Shown: one piece after another, positions 14,935 through 21,948 of the stretch | Layout of the letters: each line of letters begins with the position of its first letter | Position numbering within the stretch: position 1 is the stretch's first letter | Virus record (IMG/VR): IMGVR_UViG_3300035666_000075 | Span: 1 to 37,974 of that record | Length of the DNA: 37,974 bases | Reading direction: 5' to 3' (one strand) | From: a virus | Position numbers and translations under genes: made by a program | Notes under the pieces: model-generated | The model's input: only the letters and a program-made list of their open reading frames with translations | Told to the model about the DNA's origin: nothing | The model's database searches: none

Positions 14935-15136
14935 AGCATCCGGCATATCAATGTCCTACATGAACCAAACCGCAACCTTGCTAAAGGAATACGGCGCACA
15001 AGTGGCCGCTCTTGAAAGGGAACGGTGCGCCCTGCTCTTGGAGCAACTGCGAGACGGAACCGAGGATCAAGTGCAGAAAGACCTATACAACGATGCCGTA
15101 ACGGCCATAAGGAGAAGCCCTTATGTCCGCCTATGA
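14918..15136 (+). CDS. Small helical protein (72 aa)
   Basis: The start at 14918 has GAGGAGG about nine bases upstream, so it is preferred to an earlier in-frame codon. It overlaps the previous gene by 17 bases. The product is a helical, charged protein (TATLLKEYGAQVAALERERC). No family recognised. Position suggests an accessory of the recombination gene. Confidence 0.5.
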   Translation: MKSPSEASGISMSYMNQTATLLKEYGAQVAALERERCALLLEQLRDGTEDQVQKDLYNDAVTAIRRSPYVRL

Positions 15137-15341
15137 TGTTCAAATCCCAAAAACAAAATTCGGGCTTATTGAATGGAGGGATTCAAATGATAGACCAGAG
15201 GAAAACGATCAATGCCTTGTTGTCGTTGGAGCGGCTGTTTTGGCGGCTCGCTACCATTACGGAGAGTTTTATTTGTCTAATTGGACAAGAGCTAAAGCGG
15301 TTCGGTGGTGGTCGCCGTGGCCCAAAGCTCCTATCGCATAG
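15123..15341 (+). CDS. DUF551-like small protein
   Basis: The 72-residue product has EWRDSNDRPEENDQCLVVV, a later ARYHYGEFYLSNW and a C-terminal RWWSPWPKAP. This is the pattern of DUF551 proteins, small phage and plasmid proteins of unknown function with a W...P.P ending. The start lies 14 bases inside the previous gene. Confidence 0.55.
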   Translation: MSAYDVQIPKTKFGLIEWRDSNDRPEENDQCLVVVGAAVLAARYHYGEFYLSNWTRAKAVRWWSPWPKAPIA

Positions 15342-15349
15342 GGAGATTT

Positions 15350-15511
15350 ATGCCAGAAATATTTTCAAATATTGGAAAGCAAATGGTCGGGCTGGGGCTG
15401 ATCGTGGGCTTTATATTTGCAGGATTGGTCGGCATAATTCTGTCCGTAGCCTTCGGGTGGGACAAGACTAGGAGATTTTTCTATGAGCGTAAAAAGACTT
15501 ACTTATCTTAA
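15350..15511 (+). CDS. Membrane microprotein (53 aa)
   Basis: The ATG at 15350 has GGGAGA five bases upstream. A long hydrophobic stretch (MVGLGLIVGFIFAGLVGIIL, about residues 11-30) is followed by a basic tail (KTRRFFYERKK). One membrane helix, positive side in. Function unknown. Confidence 0.5.
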   Translation: MPEIFSNIGKQMVGLGLIVGFIFAGLVGIILSVAFGWDKTRRFFYERKKTYLS

Positions 15512-15692
15512 ACAACTTCTTAAATACACAACGGCACGGCTCAAAGAAATGCAGAAGGAATGGAGCCACGCCCAGCATAAATCTTATAAGGATGTTTTGC
15601 ACCATGCCGACCTAGCGGAAGTCATGGCAAAGGAACTTCTTGAGCGAGCAAAGAAATACCAAAAGCGTGATTTGGAGAACGGTAAAAAGTGA
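15483..15692 (+). CDS. Small helical protein (69 aa)
   Basis: The gene overlaps the microprotein before it by 29 bases and the replication gene after it by GTGA. The product is all helical and basic (VKRLTYLKQLLKYTTARLKE; ADLAEVMAKELLERAKKYQKR). It may bind nucleic acid or a partner protein. No known family. Confidence 0.45.
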   Translation: MSVKRLTYLKQLLKYTTARLKEMQKEWSHAQHKSYKDVLHHADLAEVMAKELLERAKKYQKRDLENGKK

Positions 15693-16441
15693 AGCGAGAT
15701 TCTTTCTGGTTTCCCTTCGAGCCTAACCGCTGGCTCTCAAACGAGAAGCTGGGGATGGTCAGCCTTGAGGCAAGGGGGCTTTGGATTCACCTCCTTTGCC
15801 TTATGTATAAGGCCAACGCCGGGGGCAAACTATTGATCGGTGGAAACATACCAACAACGGAGCAGTTGAACAGAAGCGTTGGGGATGATTGCGGAGTTGC
15901 CTTAAAAGAGCTTCAAGTTGCAAGGGTTTATGAATTAAAAGATGGTGCAATTTACCATGAAGGAGTAGCCCAGCAGTTGCAAAAGATGAATGATAGATTG
16001 GACGGATATAGGCGCAGGGATGAATCAAAGATGAACCATAGATCGTCAATAGATCGCCCATCTATCGTCAATGGATTGGGGTATAATAACAATAACAATA
16101 ACAATAAGAACATTAAGAAAGAAAGGGCGCAACAAGTGCGCCCCGCGCTCGCGGATTGGTTGGTCTACGCTAAGAGTATTGGGTGGGTGGGCAAGGATGT
16201 TCAAGGAGCGTTCGATCATTATGAGGCTAACGGATGGAAAGTCGGAGGCCGTGCGCCCGTCAAGAATTGGCAAGCCGCCGCCAGAAATTGCTTTCGCAGA
16301 AACCAACACACACAACCGAAAGGAACACAAACCATGCAACCAAAACCACAAATCAAATCATCGTGCGAATCTGCTCCCCTTTATAGGGTGATGGGATTTA
16401 GCTCTTATTCCGATTGGCAGAAGGCCGGGTTCCCATCGTGA
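15689..16441 (+). CDS. Replication initiator / helicase-loader-like protein
   Basis: Start GTG overlaps the previous stop. Residues 1-110 look like a winged-helix replication domain (SLEARGLWIHLLCLMY, GNIPTTEQLNR). A linker holds a run of seven asparagines (133-139). The C-terminal part (WLVYAKSIGWVGKDVQGAFDHYEANGWKVGGRAPVKNW and onward, about 157-201) is like the DNA-binding C-terminal ends of phage replisome organisers of the DnaD/O-type. It would recruit the host helicase to the phage origin. A candidate origin lies inside the gene at 16042-16143, as in lambda O. Confidence 0.7.
   Translation: MKRDSFWFPFEPNRWLSNEKLGMVSLEARGLWIHLLCLMYKANAGGKLLIGGNIPTTEQLNRSVGDDCGVALKELQVARVYELKDGAIYHEGVAQQLQKMNDRLDGYRRRDESKMNHRSSIDRPSIVNGLGYNNNNNNNKNIKKERAQQVRPALADWLVYAKSIGWVGKDVQGAFDHYEANGWKVGGRAPVKNWQAAARNCFRRNQHTQPKGTQTMQPKPQIKSSCESAPLYRVMGFSSYSDWQKAGFPS
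16042..16143. other. Candidate replication origin (iterons, AT-rich tract, hairpin)
   Basis: Three 9-base units, ATCGTCAAT, ATCGCCCAT and ATCGTCAAT, start at 16042, 16053 and 16064, exactly 11 bases apart; a weaker fourth (ATTGGGGTA) starts at 16075. An AT-rich stretch with repeated AATAAC units follows (16083-16118), then GGGCGC (16125-16130) pairs with GCGCCC (16138-16143). Iterons on one helical face next to an easily melted tract are typical of origins with an initiator protein. Inferred from structure and location only. Confidence 0.45.
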
Positions 16442-16983
16442 GCCTTTACCAAGCATTCAATAAAGACAAGGATCGTGGTTTTGTCGCGTATCGCAGAATT
16501 ACCCCAGCCTACAAAACATTGGCCGAGGAGGCGAAGGAATTTGAATACACCCAAACCATCCCAAAAAAACTCAAAGACCTTGAGGAGCGGATTGAGAACA
16601 TCGAAACAACGCTATCCTTAATGAAGCAAGCAAGGGATAATGACCCCGTGAAAGCCTATCTTGAGCCAATAGCGTCCAGAATAGCCCAAATTGAAGCGCA
16701 AATGGGCTTAGAAAAGGCCAAGACCAACGGCCAGCTAGACATCCCCAATATCATAGTTCCCGAAGAATTACGGGTTTTAAAGGGCAAATTGGGGCGTTGC
16801 AACAATCGCAAGTATGAAATAGTGAAAAGGCGGTGGGCATTATGGAAGGCTCAATATGAAGCAGGGATACCCATGAACACGATTGCTAGGGCTTGGAACT
16901 GCGATCATGGAACCATTGCCTACGCTCGCTCGAACGGATGGAAAGCATCGCCGGGCTGGGGCAGGGCAAAGAGAAAACGCTGA
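16438..16983 (+). CDS. Coiled-coil HTH protein (181 aa)
   Basis: The GTG at 16438 overlaps the replication gene's stop (GTGA); an in-frame earlier start would overlap more. Residues about 35-100 form a coiled coil (KKLKDLEERIENIETTLSLM). The C-terminal part (WKAQYEAGIPMNTIARAWNCDHGTIAYARSNGWKA) is a helix-turn-helix, and the end is very basic (GRAKRKR). Likely a DNA-binding partner of replication or a regulator. The stop overlaps the next start (TGATG). Confidence 0.55.
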   Translation: MSLYQAFNKDKDRGFVAYRRITPAYKTLAEEAKEFEYTQTIPKKLKDLEERIENIETTLSLMKQARDNDPVKAYLEPIASRIAQIEAQMGLEKAKTNGQLDIPNIIVPEELRVLKGKLGRCNNRKYEIVKRRWALWKAQYEAGIPMNTIARAWNCDHGTIAYARSNGWKASPGWGRAKRKR

Positions 16984-17255
16984 TGAGCTTCCACTTTGCA
17001 TCCCAACTAACGATGGACTTCGTTGAGCCAACGGAGACGCATCACCCGAACAAGCCAATCGGATCAAAGCAATGCCAACAAGTGCTTTCCCACTTACAGA
17101 GCGGGAAGCCGATCACGGCACTTGAGGCGTTGAGGCTATACGGAATCTTTAGGCTAGCCTCTCGCATCCATGACTTAAAAAAGGCAGGGATGACTATCCA
17201 AAGCCGGGACATTCAGACGGAGAGCGGAAAAAAGATTGCCCAGTATTACTTATGA
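16983..17255 (+). CDS. HTH_39-like DNA-binding protein (90 aa)
   Basis: The ATG at 16983 shares a base with the previous stop. Residues about 33-90 contain HLQSGKPITALEALRLYGI followed by FRLASRIHDLKKAGMTI, the standard arrangement of the HTH_39 small phage winged helix, which ends in a beta-wing (IQTESGKKIAQYYL). These proteins are common beside phage replication genes. Target and role unknown. Followed by a 65-base gap. Confidence 0.65.
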   Translation: MSFHFASQLTMDFVEPTETHHPNKPIGSKQCQQVLSHLQSGKPITALEALRLYGIFRLASRIHDLKKAGMTIQSRDIQTESGKKIAQYYL

Positions 17256-17320
17256 ATAACTTTAAACAACCTTAAGTCATCGTTTGACGAACCATAGTTA
17301 GAGCCTAAAGAAATCCTTAA
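17256..17320 (+). promoter_or_regulatory. Promoter-like gap before the methyltransferase operon
   Basis: The gap holds ACCTTAA (17269-17275), a motif also present in the gaps before 12259, 20077 and 29879, then TTGACG (17284-17289), 16 bases, and TAAAGA, a weak -35/-10 pair ending about ten bases before the ATG at 17321. AAATCC lies four bases before that ATG, which has no ribosome-binding site. Confidence 0.35.
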
Positions 17321-17626
17321 ATGCAATCCGACCCCATTGAGTCCGACCAGTTAAGAGCCGAGAGGCTTTTGATTGAGCTATGCCCAGATAATTCTGAGCT
17401 TCGCAAAATCACGAAGGCTGGACGCTCACAGGAGCGGATCAAAATGCTTCGGCAAGTCATTGAAAGGCTCTTGCTCAACGCCATCCCAACGGCGGTGATC
17501 GCAAAGGCTCTCAAGATGGAACAGCCCGTGATTCAATACCACGCCCGATGGCTGGAAAAGCAGGGCAAAATCATCAGGCCAAGCAAACACAGCCATTGGA
17601 TTTGGGCAAAGGGAACTGATGAATGA
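17321..17626 (+). CDS. Winged-helix/HTH protein (101 aa)
   Basis: The product is helical with an HTH near residues 45-75 (LLLNAIPTAVIAKALKMEQPVIQYHARWLEKQG) followed by a short wing (KIIRPSKHSHWIW). This resembles small phage regulators. It sits directly before the cytosine methyltransferase, and two later starts overlap its stop: one in the dcm frame (ATG 17619) and one in another frame (ATG 17623, ATGA). It may regulate the methyltransferase operon. Confidence 0.55.
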   Translation: MQSDPIESDQLRAERLLIELCPDNSELRKITKAGRSQERIKMLRQVIERLLLNAIPTAVIAKALKMEQPVIQYHARWLEKQGKIIRPSKHSHWIWAKGTDE

Positions 17627-18479
17627 GCAACCAACCCACCTCGACTTGTTCAGCGGTATCGGAGGATTTGCTCTTGCCGCTGGATGGGCTGGATTTGAAA
17701 CCGTTGGATTCTGCGACAACGAACCTTACGCCCAAGCCGTCCTCAAAAAGCATTGGCCTAATGTCCCAATCCACGGAGACATCAAAACGCTCGATGGCAC
17801 GGCATATCGAGGAGTCACTCTTCTGTCAGGAGGATTTCCCTGCCAGCCGTTCAGTAATGCCGGGAAGCGGAGAGGCAAGGACGATGACCGCTATCTCTGG
17901 CCGCAAATGCTCCGAGTCATACAGGAGGCAAGGCCAACTTGGATTGTTGGTGAGAATGTTGTTGGAATCATCGGCTTGGCACTCGAACAAGTGTGTTCTG
18001 ATTTGGAAGCGTCTGGATACGATGTCGAGCCGATCATTATTCCAGCTTGCGGTGTCGATGCCCCGCACAGAAGGGACAGGGTATGGATTGTGGCAAACAC
18101 CAAGCGTGGAAGATGCGGGGAGAACTGGGAGCAAAGAGGGATGGCTGAAATACAAAAACAACGGGCAAACAAGTCAGTGCAGACTTCGGAATATGGTGCA
18201 GATGTGGCCGACCCCCAAAGCCAACAAGGTTCATCCAATGATAACAGACAAGAACAGAGAGAAGCTAGCCGCCCGGAACAAAGCCAATTTAGAGGAAGTG
18301 ATTGCGGGGAATTGCAACGGAGCAACTGGACAACTGAACCCAGCGTGGGTCGAGTGGCTAATGGGATACCCTATGGGATGGACAGAATTAAAGGACTCGG
18401 AAATGCCATCGTCCCGCAAGTCGCCTACCAAATCATCAAAGGCATTAAAGAAGTGATGGAGCAAGCCAATGAGAACTGA
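17619..18479 (+). CDS. DNA (cytosine-5) methyltransferase
   Basis: This 286-residue protein has C5-methyltransferase motifs in order: I DLFSGIGGF (9-17), IV GGFPCQPFS with catalytic Cys75, VI GENV (111-114), VIII APHRRDRVWIVA (148-159) and X GLGNAIVPQVA (259-269). The target-recognition region (about 160-245) is short and unusually polar, rich in Q, E, R, S and N. It probably methylates cytosines in a short site and protects phage DNA from restriction; no cognate nuclease is nearby. Its coding region also holds a long ORF in the +1 frame (17623-18456). Confidence 0.92.
   Translation: MNEQPTHLDLFSGIGGFALAAGWAGFETVGFCDNEPYAQAVLKKHWPNVPIHGDIKTLDGTAYRGVTLLSGGFPCQPFSNAGKRRGKDDDRYLWPQMLRVIQEARPTWIVGENVVGIIGLALEQVCSDLEASGYDVEPIIIPACGVDAPHRRDRVWIVANTKRGRCGENWEQRGMAEIQKQRANKSVQTSEYGADVADPQSQQGSSNDNRQEQREASRPEQSQFRGSDCGELQRSNWTTEPSVGRVANGIPYGMDRIKGLGNAIVPQVAYQIIKGIKEVMEQANEN
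17623..18456 (+). CDS. Overprinted ORF in +1 frame of the methyltransferase (277 aa)
   Basis: This ORF lies almost wholly inside the methyltransferase gene in the next frame. Its ATG overlaps the previous stop by ATGA, the usual start arrangement in this genome, and sits four bases after the methyltransferase ATG. The product contains DFPASRSVMPGSGEAR, SGRKCSESYRRQG, a SLFQLAVSMPRTEG segment, MWPTPKA and GQLNPAWVEWLMGYPMGWTEL. From memory these match a conserved family of phage and bacterial proteins of unknown function (DFPAS...WVEWLMGFP..GWT). Conserved nucleotides under the methyltransferase could explain part of this, but not the protein-like second half. Possible function unknown. Confidence 0.55.
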   Translation: MSNQPTSTCSAVSEDLLLPLDGLDLKPLDSATTNLTPKPSSKSIGLMSQSTETSKRSMARHIEESLFCQEDFPASRSVMPGSGEARTMTAISGRKCSESYRRQGQLGLLVRMLLESSAWHSNKCVLIWKRLDTMSSRSLFQLAVSMPRTEGTGYGLWQTPSVEDAGRTGSKEGWLKYKNNGQTSQCRLRNMVQMWPTPKANKVHPMITDKNREKLAARNKANLEEVIAGNCNGATGQLNPAWVEWLMGYPMGWTELKDSEMPSSRKSPTKSSKALKK

Positions 18480-19002
18480 CGGCCAAGACCCAGCGGACAG
18501 CATCGCCGCATCCTACACTGTTGATATGGCCGAACACATAGACACTCTAGAGGATCGGGTAAGGGAGAGGCTTGCGAGGCTAAAGGCCATGAATGGAGGC
18601 CAAGACCTAGATGAACTGGCAAAACTAACAGCACAAGTAGTTGAGGAGACGATCAAGCACGAAGGCGATTCGCAACTTCTACGGACAAAAAGGGATGATA
18701 CGCTGGACGAAGCCCTGCTCGCCCTAGCCTCAAACCGATCCCCAGACAGCCTAACGGCCATCGCCAAACGATACATTAACCCAAGCACAGGCAAGCCCTA
18801 CACAAGAGCCGCCTTGTCTGCACGGCTATCAGAGCTTACCCAAAGAACAGGGCTAGTTCTACGAGTTCAAAGGTCGGCTAGGGTGAGGGCAATTTACAAG
18901 GAGCGAGCCTTGCGGGTTCACGAAAGACGGCGGAAGGAATGCCCAAAATGGGATCAGGAGGCATGGCAAAAGGGGCTGAAAAAGAGAGGCAAAAAACGAT
19001 GA
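18469..19002 (+). CDS. Hypothetical HTH-like protein (177 aa)
   Basis: The start overlaps the methyltransferase end by 11 bases. The N-terminal half is helical and acidic (VDMAEHIDTLEDRVRERLARL). The C-terminal half is basic and contains what looks like an HTH (SLTAIAKRYINPSTGKPYTR, then AALSARLSELTQRTG), ending KGLKKRGKKR. It may bind DNA or RNA. The stop overlaps the next start (ATGA). No known family. Confidence 0.5.
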   Translation: MRTDGQDPADSIAASYTVDMAEHIDTLEDRVRERLARLKAMNGGQDLDELAKLTAQVVEETIKHEGDSQLLRTKRDDTLDEALLALASNRSPDSLTAIAKRYINPSTGKPYTRAALSARLSELTQRTGLVLRVQRSARVRAIYKERALRVHERRRKECPKWDQEAWQKGLKKRGKKR

Positions 19003-19295
19003 GGGCTGGCTCAAGGGTGCTTTGTGTAGATGACCGCTTCCCAACCGAACTGCTCATTTACTACAACGCCCTACCCTTAAAAGACCGCACTTACACGGTG
19101 AGGGGGCTGGGGATTGGCGTAGATTTTAAGGGCGAGCCGGGTGAGGTCGTTGTGTACCTACAAGAGCTTAAAAACCCAAACTCATCCAAGCCCCCGCATC
19201 CAGAAAGGGGCTTTGCCCAATGGCGTTTTAGAGAAATCCAACCACCAGCCGAGGCCAGCAAAGAAGCCCAAGAGCTTGTTGAGGCCGAGGCATAA
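18999..19295 (+). CDS. Hypothetical phage protein with SH3-like barrel (98 aa)
   Basis: The ATG at 18999 overlaps the previous stop (ATGA). The product is beta-rich: GSRVLCVDDRFP, DRTYTVRGLGIGV, GEVVVYLQELKNP and RGFAQWRFREI. This arrangement, a small barrel with a conserved VVCVDD-type first strand, recurs in phage genomes near early genes. Function unknown. The C-terminus is a short acidic helix. Confidence 0.5.
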   Translation: MRAGSRVLCVDDRFPTELLIYYNALPLKDRTYTVRGLGIGVDFKGEPGEVVVYLQELKNPNSSKPPHPERGFAQWRFREIQPPAEASKEAQELVEAEA

Positions 19296-19314
19296 ACCAA
19301 GGAGAAATCCCAAA

Positions 19315-19815
19315 ATGAGCAAGGCAATCGTAGCCAACGACAACGAGAAACGCATCGGAATGGAGCTTAAGAAAACGGTGAAGGCTTTGGAGGAAAGCCG
19401 CCAGCAGGCCGTGCAGACCATGGCCGAAACCATATCCCTAGCGGCAGACGCTGGCGACATCATCCTATCAGCAGAAACAGAGGGGCTAAATACCCAAGAA
19501 ATTTTAAGGGTAGGGGGGGTATCCGAGGAACAGGCAAGGCGGCTAAAAAGGGTGGCTGGAGCAAGGCCAAGCCTTACCAGCCCAGAGCCTACCCAGCTTC
19601 GTCAGTTGGCACTATGGGCGGGGCTTCTCCCAGACCCCATCGAGAACAGCGCACCCCGCAACCCCAAGCCCTGGCACTCCTACCTTGTCGCCGCCTCCCA
19701 ATGGGTATCCCGCAAGCGGGTTAACGATTGGAGCGAGGCACAACGGGCCGAGTTCGTGGCCGAAGCCAAGCCCATCGTTGAAGCGTGGGTTGAGGCCGGA
19801 GGGAGGCTCGACTAA
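19315..19815 (+). CDS. Hypothetical helical protein, DUF3102-like (166 aa)
   Basis: The ATG at 19315 is preceded by AAGGAGAAATCCCAA, a good initiation leader. The first half has helices and TISLAADAGDIILSAETEGL, then a QEILRVGGVSEEQARRLKRVAGA segment like HTH-type DUF3102 proteins. The C-terminal half includes SQWVSRKRVNDWSEAQRAEFVAE. It may bind DNA. Only a weak family match. It is the last gene before the 261-base gap. Confidence 0.45.
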   Translation: MSKAIVANDNEKRIGMELKKTVKALEESRQQAVQTMAETISLAADAGDIILSAETEGLNTQEILRVGGVSEEQARRLKRVAGARPSLTSPEPTQLRQLALWAGLLPDPIENSAPRNPKPWHSYLVAASQWVSRKRVNDWSEAQRAEFVAEAKPIVEAWVEAGGRLD

Positions 19816-19843
19816 AGGCACTGCCAAAATGACACATCGACTT

Positions 19844-19914
19844 ACGCAAGTTTTTACTAACCAACAAAGCACGACTTACAAAAGCTCGATGCTTGATTTG
19901 TTAGTAGTTTGCGT
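19844..19914. other. Large imperfect hairpin in intergenic region
   Basis: In the 261-base gap (19816-20076), the longest non-coding stretch of the window, four nested blocks can pair: ACGCAA 19844-19849 with TTGCGT 19909-19914; TACTAAC 19855-19861 with GTTAGTA 19900-19906; AAGCA 19867-19871 with TGCTT 19890-19894; and CGA 19872-19874 with TCG 19886-19888. The result is a 71-base cruciform or RNA hairpin with small internal loops. CGACTTAC also occurs twice (19838, 19872). Confidence 0.5.
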
Positions 19915-19979
19915 CAAAAAATGCAACTACCCCACCACCAACCACTTAGGTAACTTTTACTTTGCAAAATCTCAAGATA

Positions 19980-20018
19980 ACAGGTTCCCCGCGCGATCAT
20001 TTTGTGCGAGTTTCCTGT
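19980..20018. other. Second intergenic hairpin
   Basis: ACAGG (19980-19984) pairs with CCTGT (20014-20018), and CGCGC (19990-19994) with GTGCG (20004-20008), leaving symmetric 5-base internal loops. There is no run of T after it, so it is not a normal intrinsic terminator. It lies 59 bases before the next start codon. The ACCTTAA motif follows at 20022-20028. The rest of the gap holds no gene that I can support. Confidence 0.4.
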
Positions 20019-20076
20019 AAAACCTTAATGGAAACAAAGTTAGAAAAGGAAAAACTTTTGTAAGTTTAAGGAACCA

Positions 20077-21318
20077 ATGAAATACCCTTGCCTTATCACA
20101 AAAAAAATCAGCGAGCTCCAGCCAGCTTCATACAACCCAAGAAAAATTTCTTCCGATGCCCTTGGGAGGCTCACGAAAAGTTTGAGCGAACTTGGGAATC
20201 TTCAGCCGATCACTTGGAACGCTAAAACCGGGAACATTGTTGGAGGCCATCAAAGGCTAAAGTGCTATTCAGCACTTCAAAAAGAGGAAGTTGAAGTTTG
20301 GGCTGTTTGGCTAGATGAGGCTCAAGAAAAAGCGGCCAACATTGCCCTAAACAAATTAAGCGGAGAATTTGATTTACCAGCCCTCAAAGACATTCTTGAA
20401 GAAATTGATACAGGAGAAATCGACCTAGATATTACAGGCTTCGGGGCGGACGAACTTGCCGACCTTATGGAGCAAACCAAGCCAGAAGTCGAAGAGGACG
20501 AAGTACCGGAAGTTCCAGTCGATGCGATTACCAAGCCGGGTGACTTGTGGCTACTTGGTGAACATAGGGTGCTTTGCGGGGACGCAACAATCGAGGCAAA
20601 TGTATCTGGGCTAATGAATGGGGAAAGGGCGGATATGGTTTTCACCGATCCGCCCTATAATACTGGAATGACCGCACAAACGCAAAGCGGGGGAAATCCG
20701 AATACCCTTTGGAAAGGCAACGGCAAAAAAACAATGACTCAACCTTGGTTGAGTCATATGTTTAATGATTCATTTACAGACGAACAATGGCAGAACCTTT
20801 TAGCCTCATTTTGCAAACATTATTTCAATATATTAAAAGATGATTCCGTTGCTTATATTTGCTTGGATTGGAGAAGAAACCACGAGCTTATTCCGCATAT
20901 AAAACAATACTTTAAGTTAAGTAATATAATTGTTTGGGACAAAATGGTTCACGGTTTGGGTTCTGATTATAAATACACATATGAGCTTATAAACATATGC
21001 AAAAAAGGAAATCCAAAACTAGAGACGCACCAAGGCGAAAGAGAGTATAGCGATGTTTGGCACATACAAAGAAAGATGGGGCGAGACGAAGATCACGCCA
21101 CAAAAAAACCAGTCGAACTTACATCGAGAAGTATTCGGCACGGGTCTAGCAAAAATAATATAATATCGGATTTTTTTCTAGGCTCTGGCACAACCCTAAT
21201 CGCCGCCGAGCAACTAGGACGCAAGTGTTACGGAATGGAAATCAGCCCCAACTACTGCGATGTAATTGTGAAGCGATGGGAAAACCTTACTGGCAAAAAG
21301 GCAACGCTTTCCAAATGA
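20077..21318 (+). CDS. ParB-like / N6-adenine or N4-cytosine DNA methyltransferase
   Basis: Residues 1-130 form a ParB/Srx-like nuclease-fold domain with GGHQR (56-60) and many helices. The methyltransferase part has motif IV DPPY (191-194) before motif I DFFLGSGTT (365-373), the beta-class order, methylating exocyclic amino groups. DPPY fits either adenine N6 or cytosine N4. Such ParB-MTase fusions are common in phages. The middle of the gene (about 20740-21180, target-recognition region) is much richer in A+T than the ends, and a perfect inverted repeat sits at its left edge, which suggests a swapped recognition segment. Ribosome site TTAAGGAA precedes the ATG. Confidence 0.88.
   Translation: MKYPCLITKKISELQPASYNPRKISSDALGRLTKSLSELGNLQPITWNAKTGNIVGGHQRLKCYSALQKEEVEVWAVWLDEAQEKAANIALNKLSGEFDLPALKDILEEIDTGEIDLDITGFGADELADLMEQTKPEVEEDEVPEVPVDAITKPGDLWLLGEHRVLCGDATIEANVSGLMNGERADMVFTDPPYNTGMTAQTQSGGNPNTLWKGNGKKTMTQPWLSHMFNDSFTDEQWQNLLASFCKHYFNILKDDSVAYICLDWRRNHELIPHIKQYFKLSNIIVWDKMVHGLGSDYKYTYELINICKKGNPKLETHQGEREYSDVWHIQRKMGRDEDHATKKPVELTSRSIRHGSSKNNIISDFFLGSGTTLIAAEQLGRKCYGMEISPNYCDVIVKRWENLTGKKATLSK
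20734..20757. repeat. Perfect inverted repeat inside the methyltransferase gene
   Basis: ATGACTCAACC (20734-20744) is followed after TT by its exact reverse complement GGTTGAGTCAT (20747-20757). It lies in the coding frame near the edge of the AT-rich segment of the methyltransferase. Arms of 11 bases with no mismatch are unlikely by chance. Confidence 0.85.
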
Positions 21319-21351
21319 ATGAGGACTATCCCTCAGCGGTAAAATTAACAA

Positions 21352-21948
21352 ATGATAAGGCAAACAGAGCTTGTGGAAAAGTGGGGGATGTCGAAAGGCC
21401 AAATCTCAAAGATGGTGGCGAGGGGGATGCCATTGACCTCGGAAGCCGATGCGATGAGGTGGAGGATGGAAAACCAACAAGCCATCGCAAGAACCCCGCC
21501 CCCATTAAAACCAGAATCAGAAGAACCAGAATCTCAAAGTATTTCTGATGAGGACTTGTCCGCTCTTAATACGCTGGGAAGGCTCCTTCGGGCGCAACGG
21601 ATGGAGGTTGCGGCATTTAGGCTTATGGTGCGAGCGGCGAAAGAATCAAACCCGATTGCTACCAGAGCCGCCATTCATGCTTACGAGCGAGCGCAGAAAG
21701 TCGTTCGCCAAGCCGAGATAGACCACAATGAAGAACAGGCTCACCTTCGACAAACACTTTCGGCTGACGAAGTTCAAGAAACTTTCACGAAATACCTTGG
21801 CGGGATTCGTGCATTATTGGATGCAATGCCAGCAAGCATCTGTTCAAGGGCAAACCCAAGCGACCCAGAGTGCGCCAAGCAAGCCATCGAGGATGGAGTG
21901 AATCAGATATTCCTAGCAATTCAAAAGGCAGAAGGAGCTTTCAAATGA
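21352..21948 (+). CDS. Terminase small subunit, Nu1-like
   Basis: The 198-residue protein begins with a compact HTH (RQTELVEKWGMSKGQISKMV, then ARGMPLTSEADAMRWR), the pattern of Nu1-like small terminases that read the packaging site. A proline/glutamate-rich linker follows and then a helical C-terminal part for contact with the large subunit. It lies just before HNH and large-terminase genes. No strong ribosome site precedes the chosen ATG. The stop overlaps a 23-codon microORF (ATGA). Confidence 0.75.
   Translation: MIRQTELVEKWGMSKGQISKMVARGMPLTSEADAMRWRMENQQAIARTPPPLKPESEEPESQSISDEDLSALNTLGRLLRAQRMEVAAFRLMVRAAKESNPIATRAAIHAYERAQKVVRQAEIDHNEEQAHLRQTLSADEVQETFTKYLGGIRALLDAMPASICSRANPSDPECAKQAIEDGVNQIFLAIQKAEGAFK

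Noticed and set aside
19829-20020. A 63-residue ORF in the 261-base gap, with AAAGG upstream of an ATG
   Set aside because: Its translation lacks protein-like patterning, and the bases are better explained by the inverted repeats. It cannot be fully excluded.
21315-21548. A 77-residue ORF starting with ATGA overlap to the methyltransferase stop
   Set aside because: It runs in another frame over the HTH of the terminase small subunit, whose frame has clear domain features. The protein is low-complexity.
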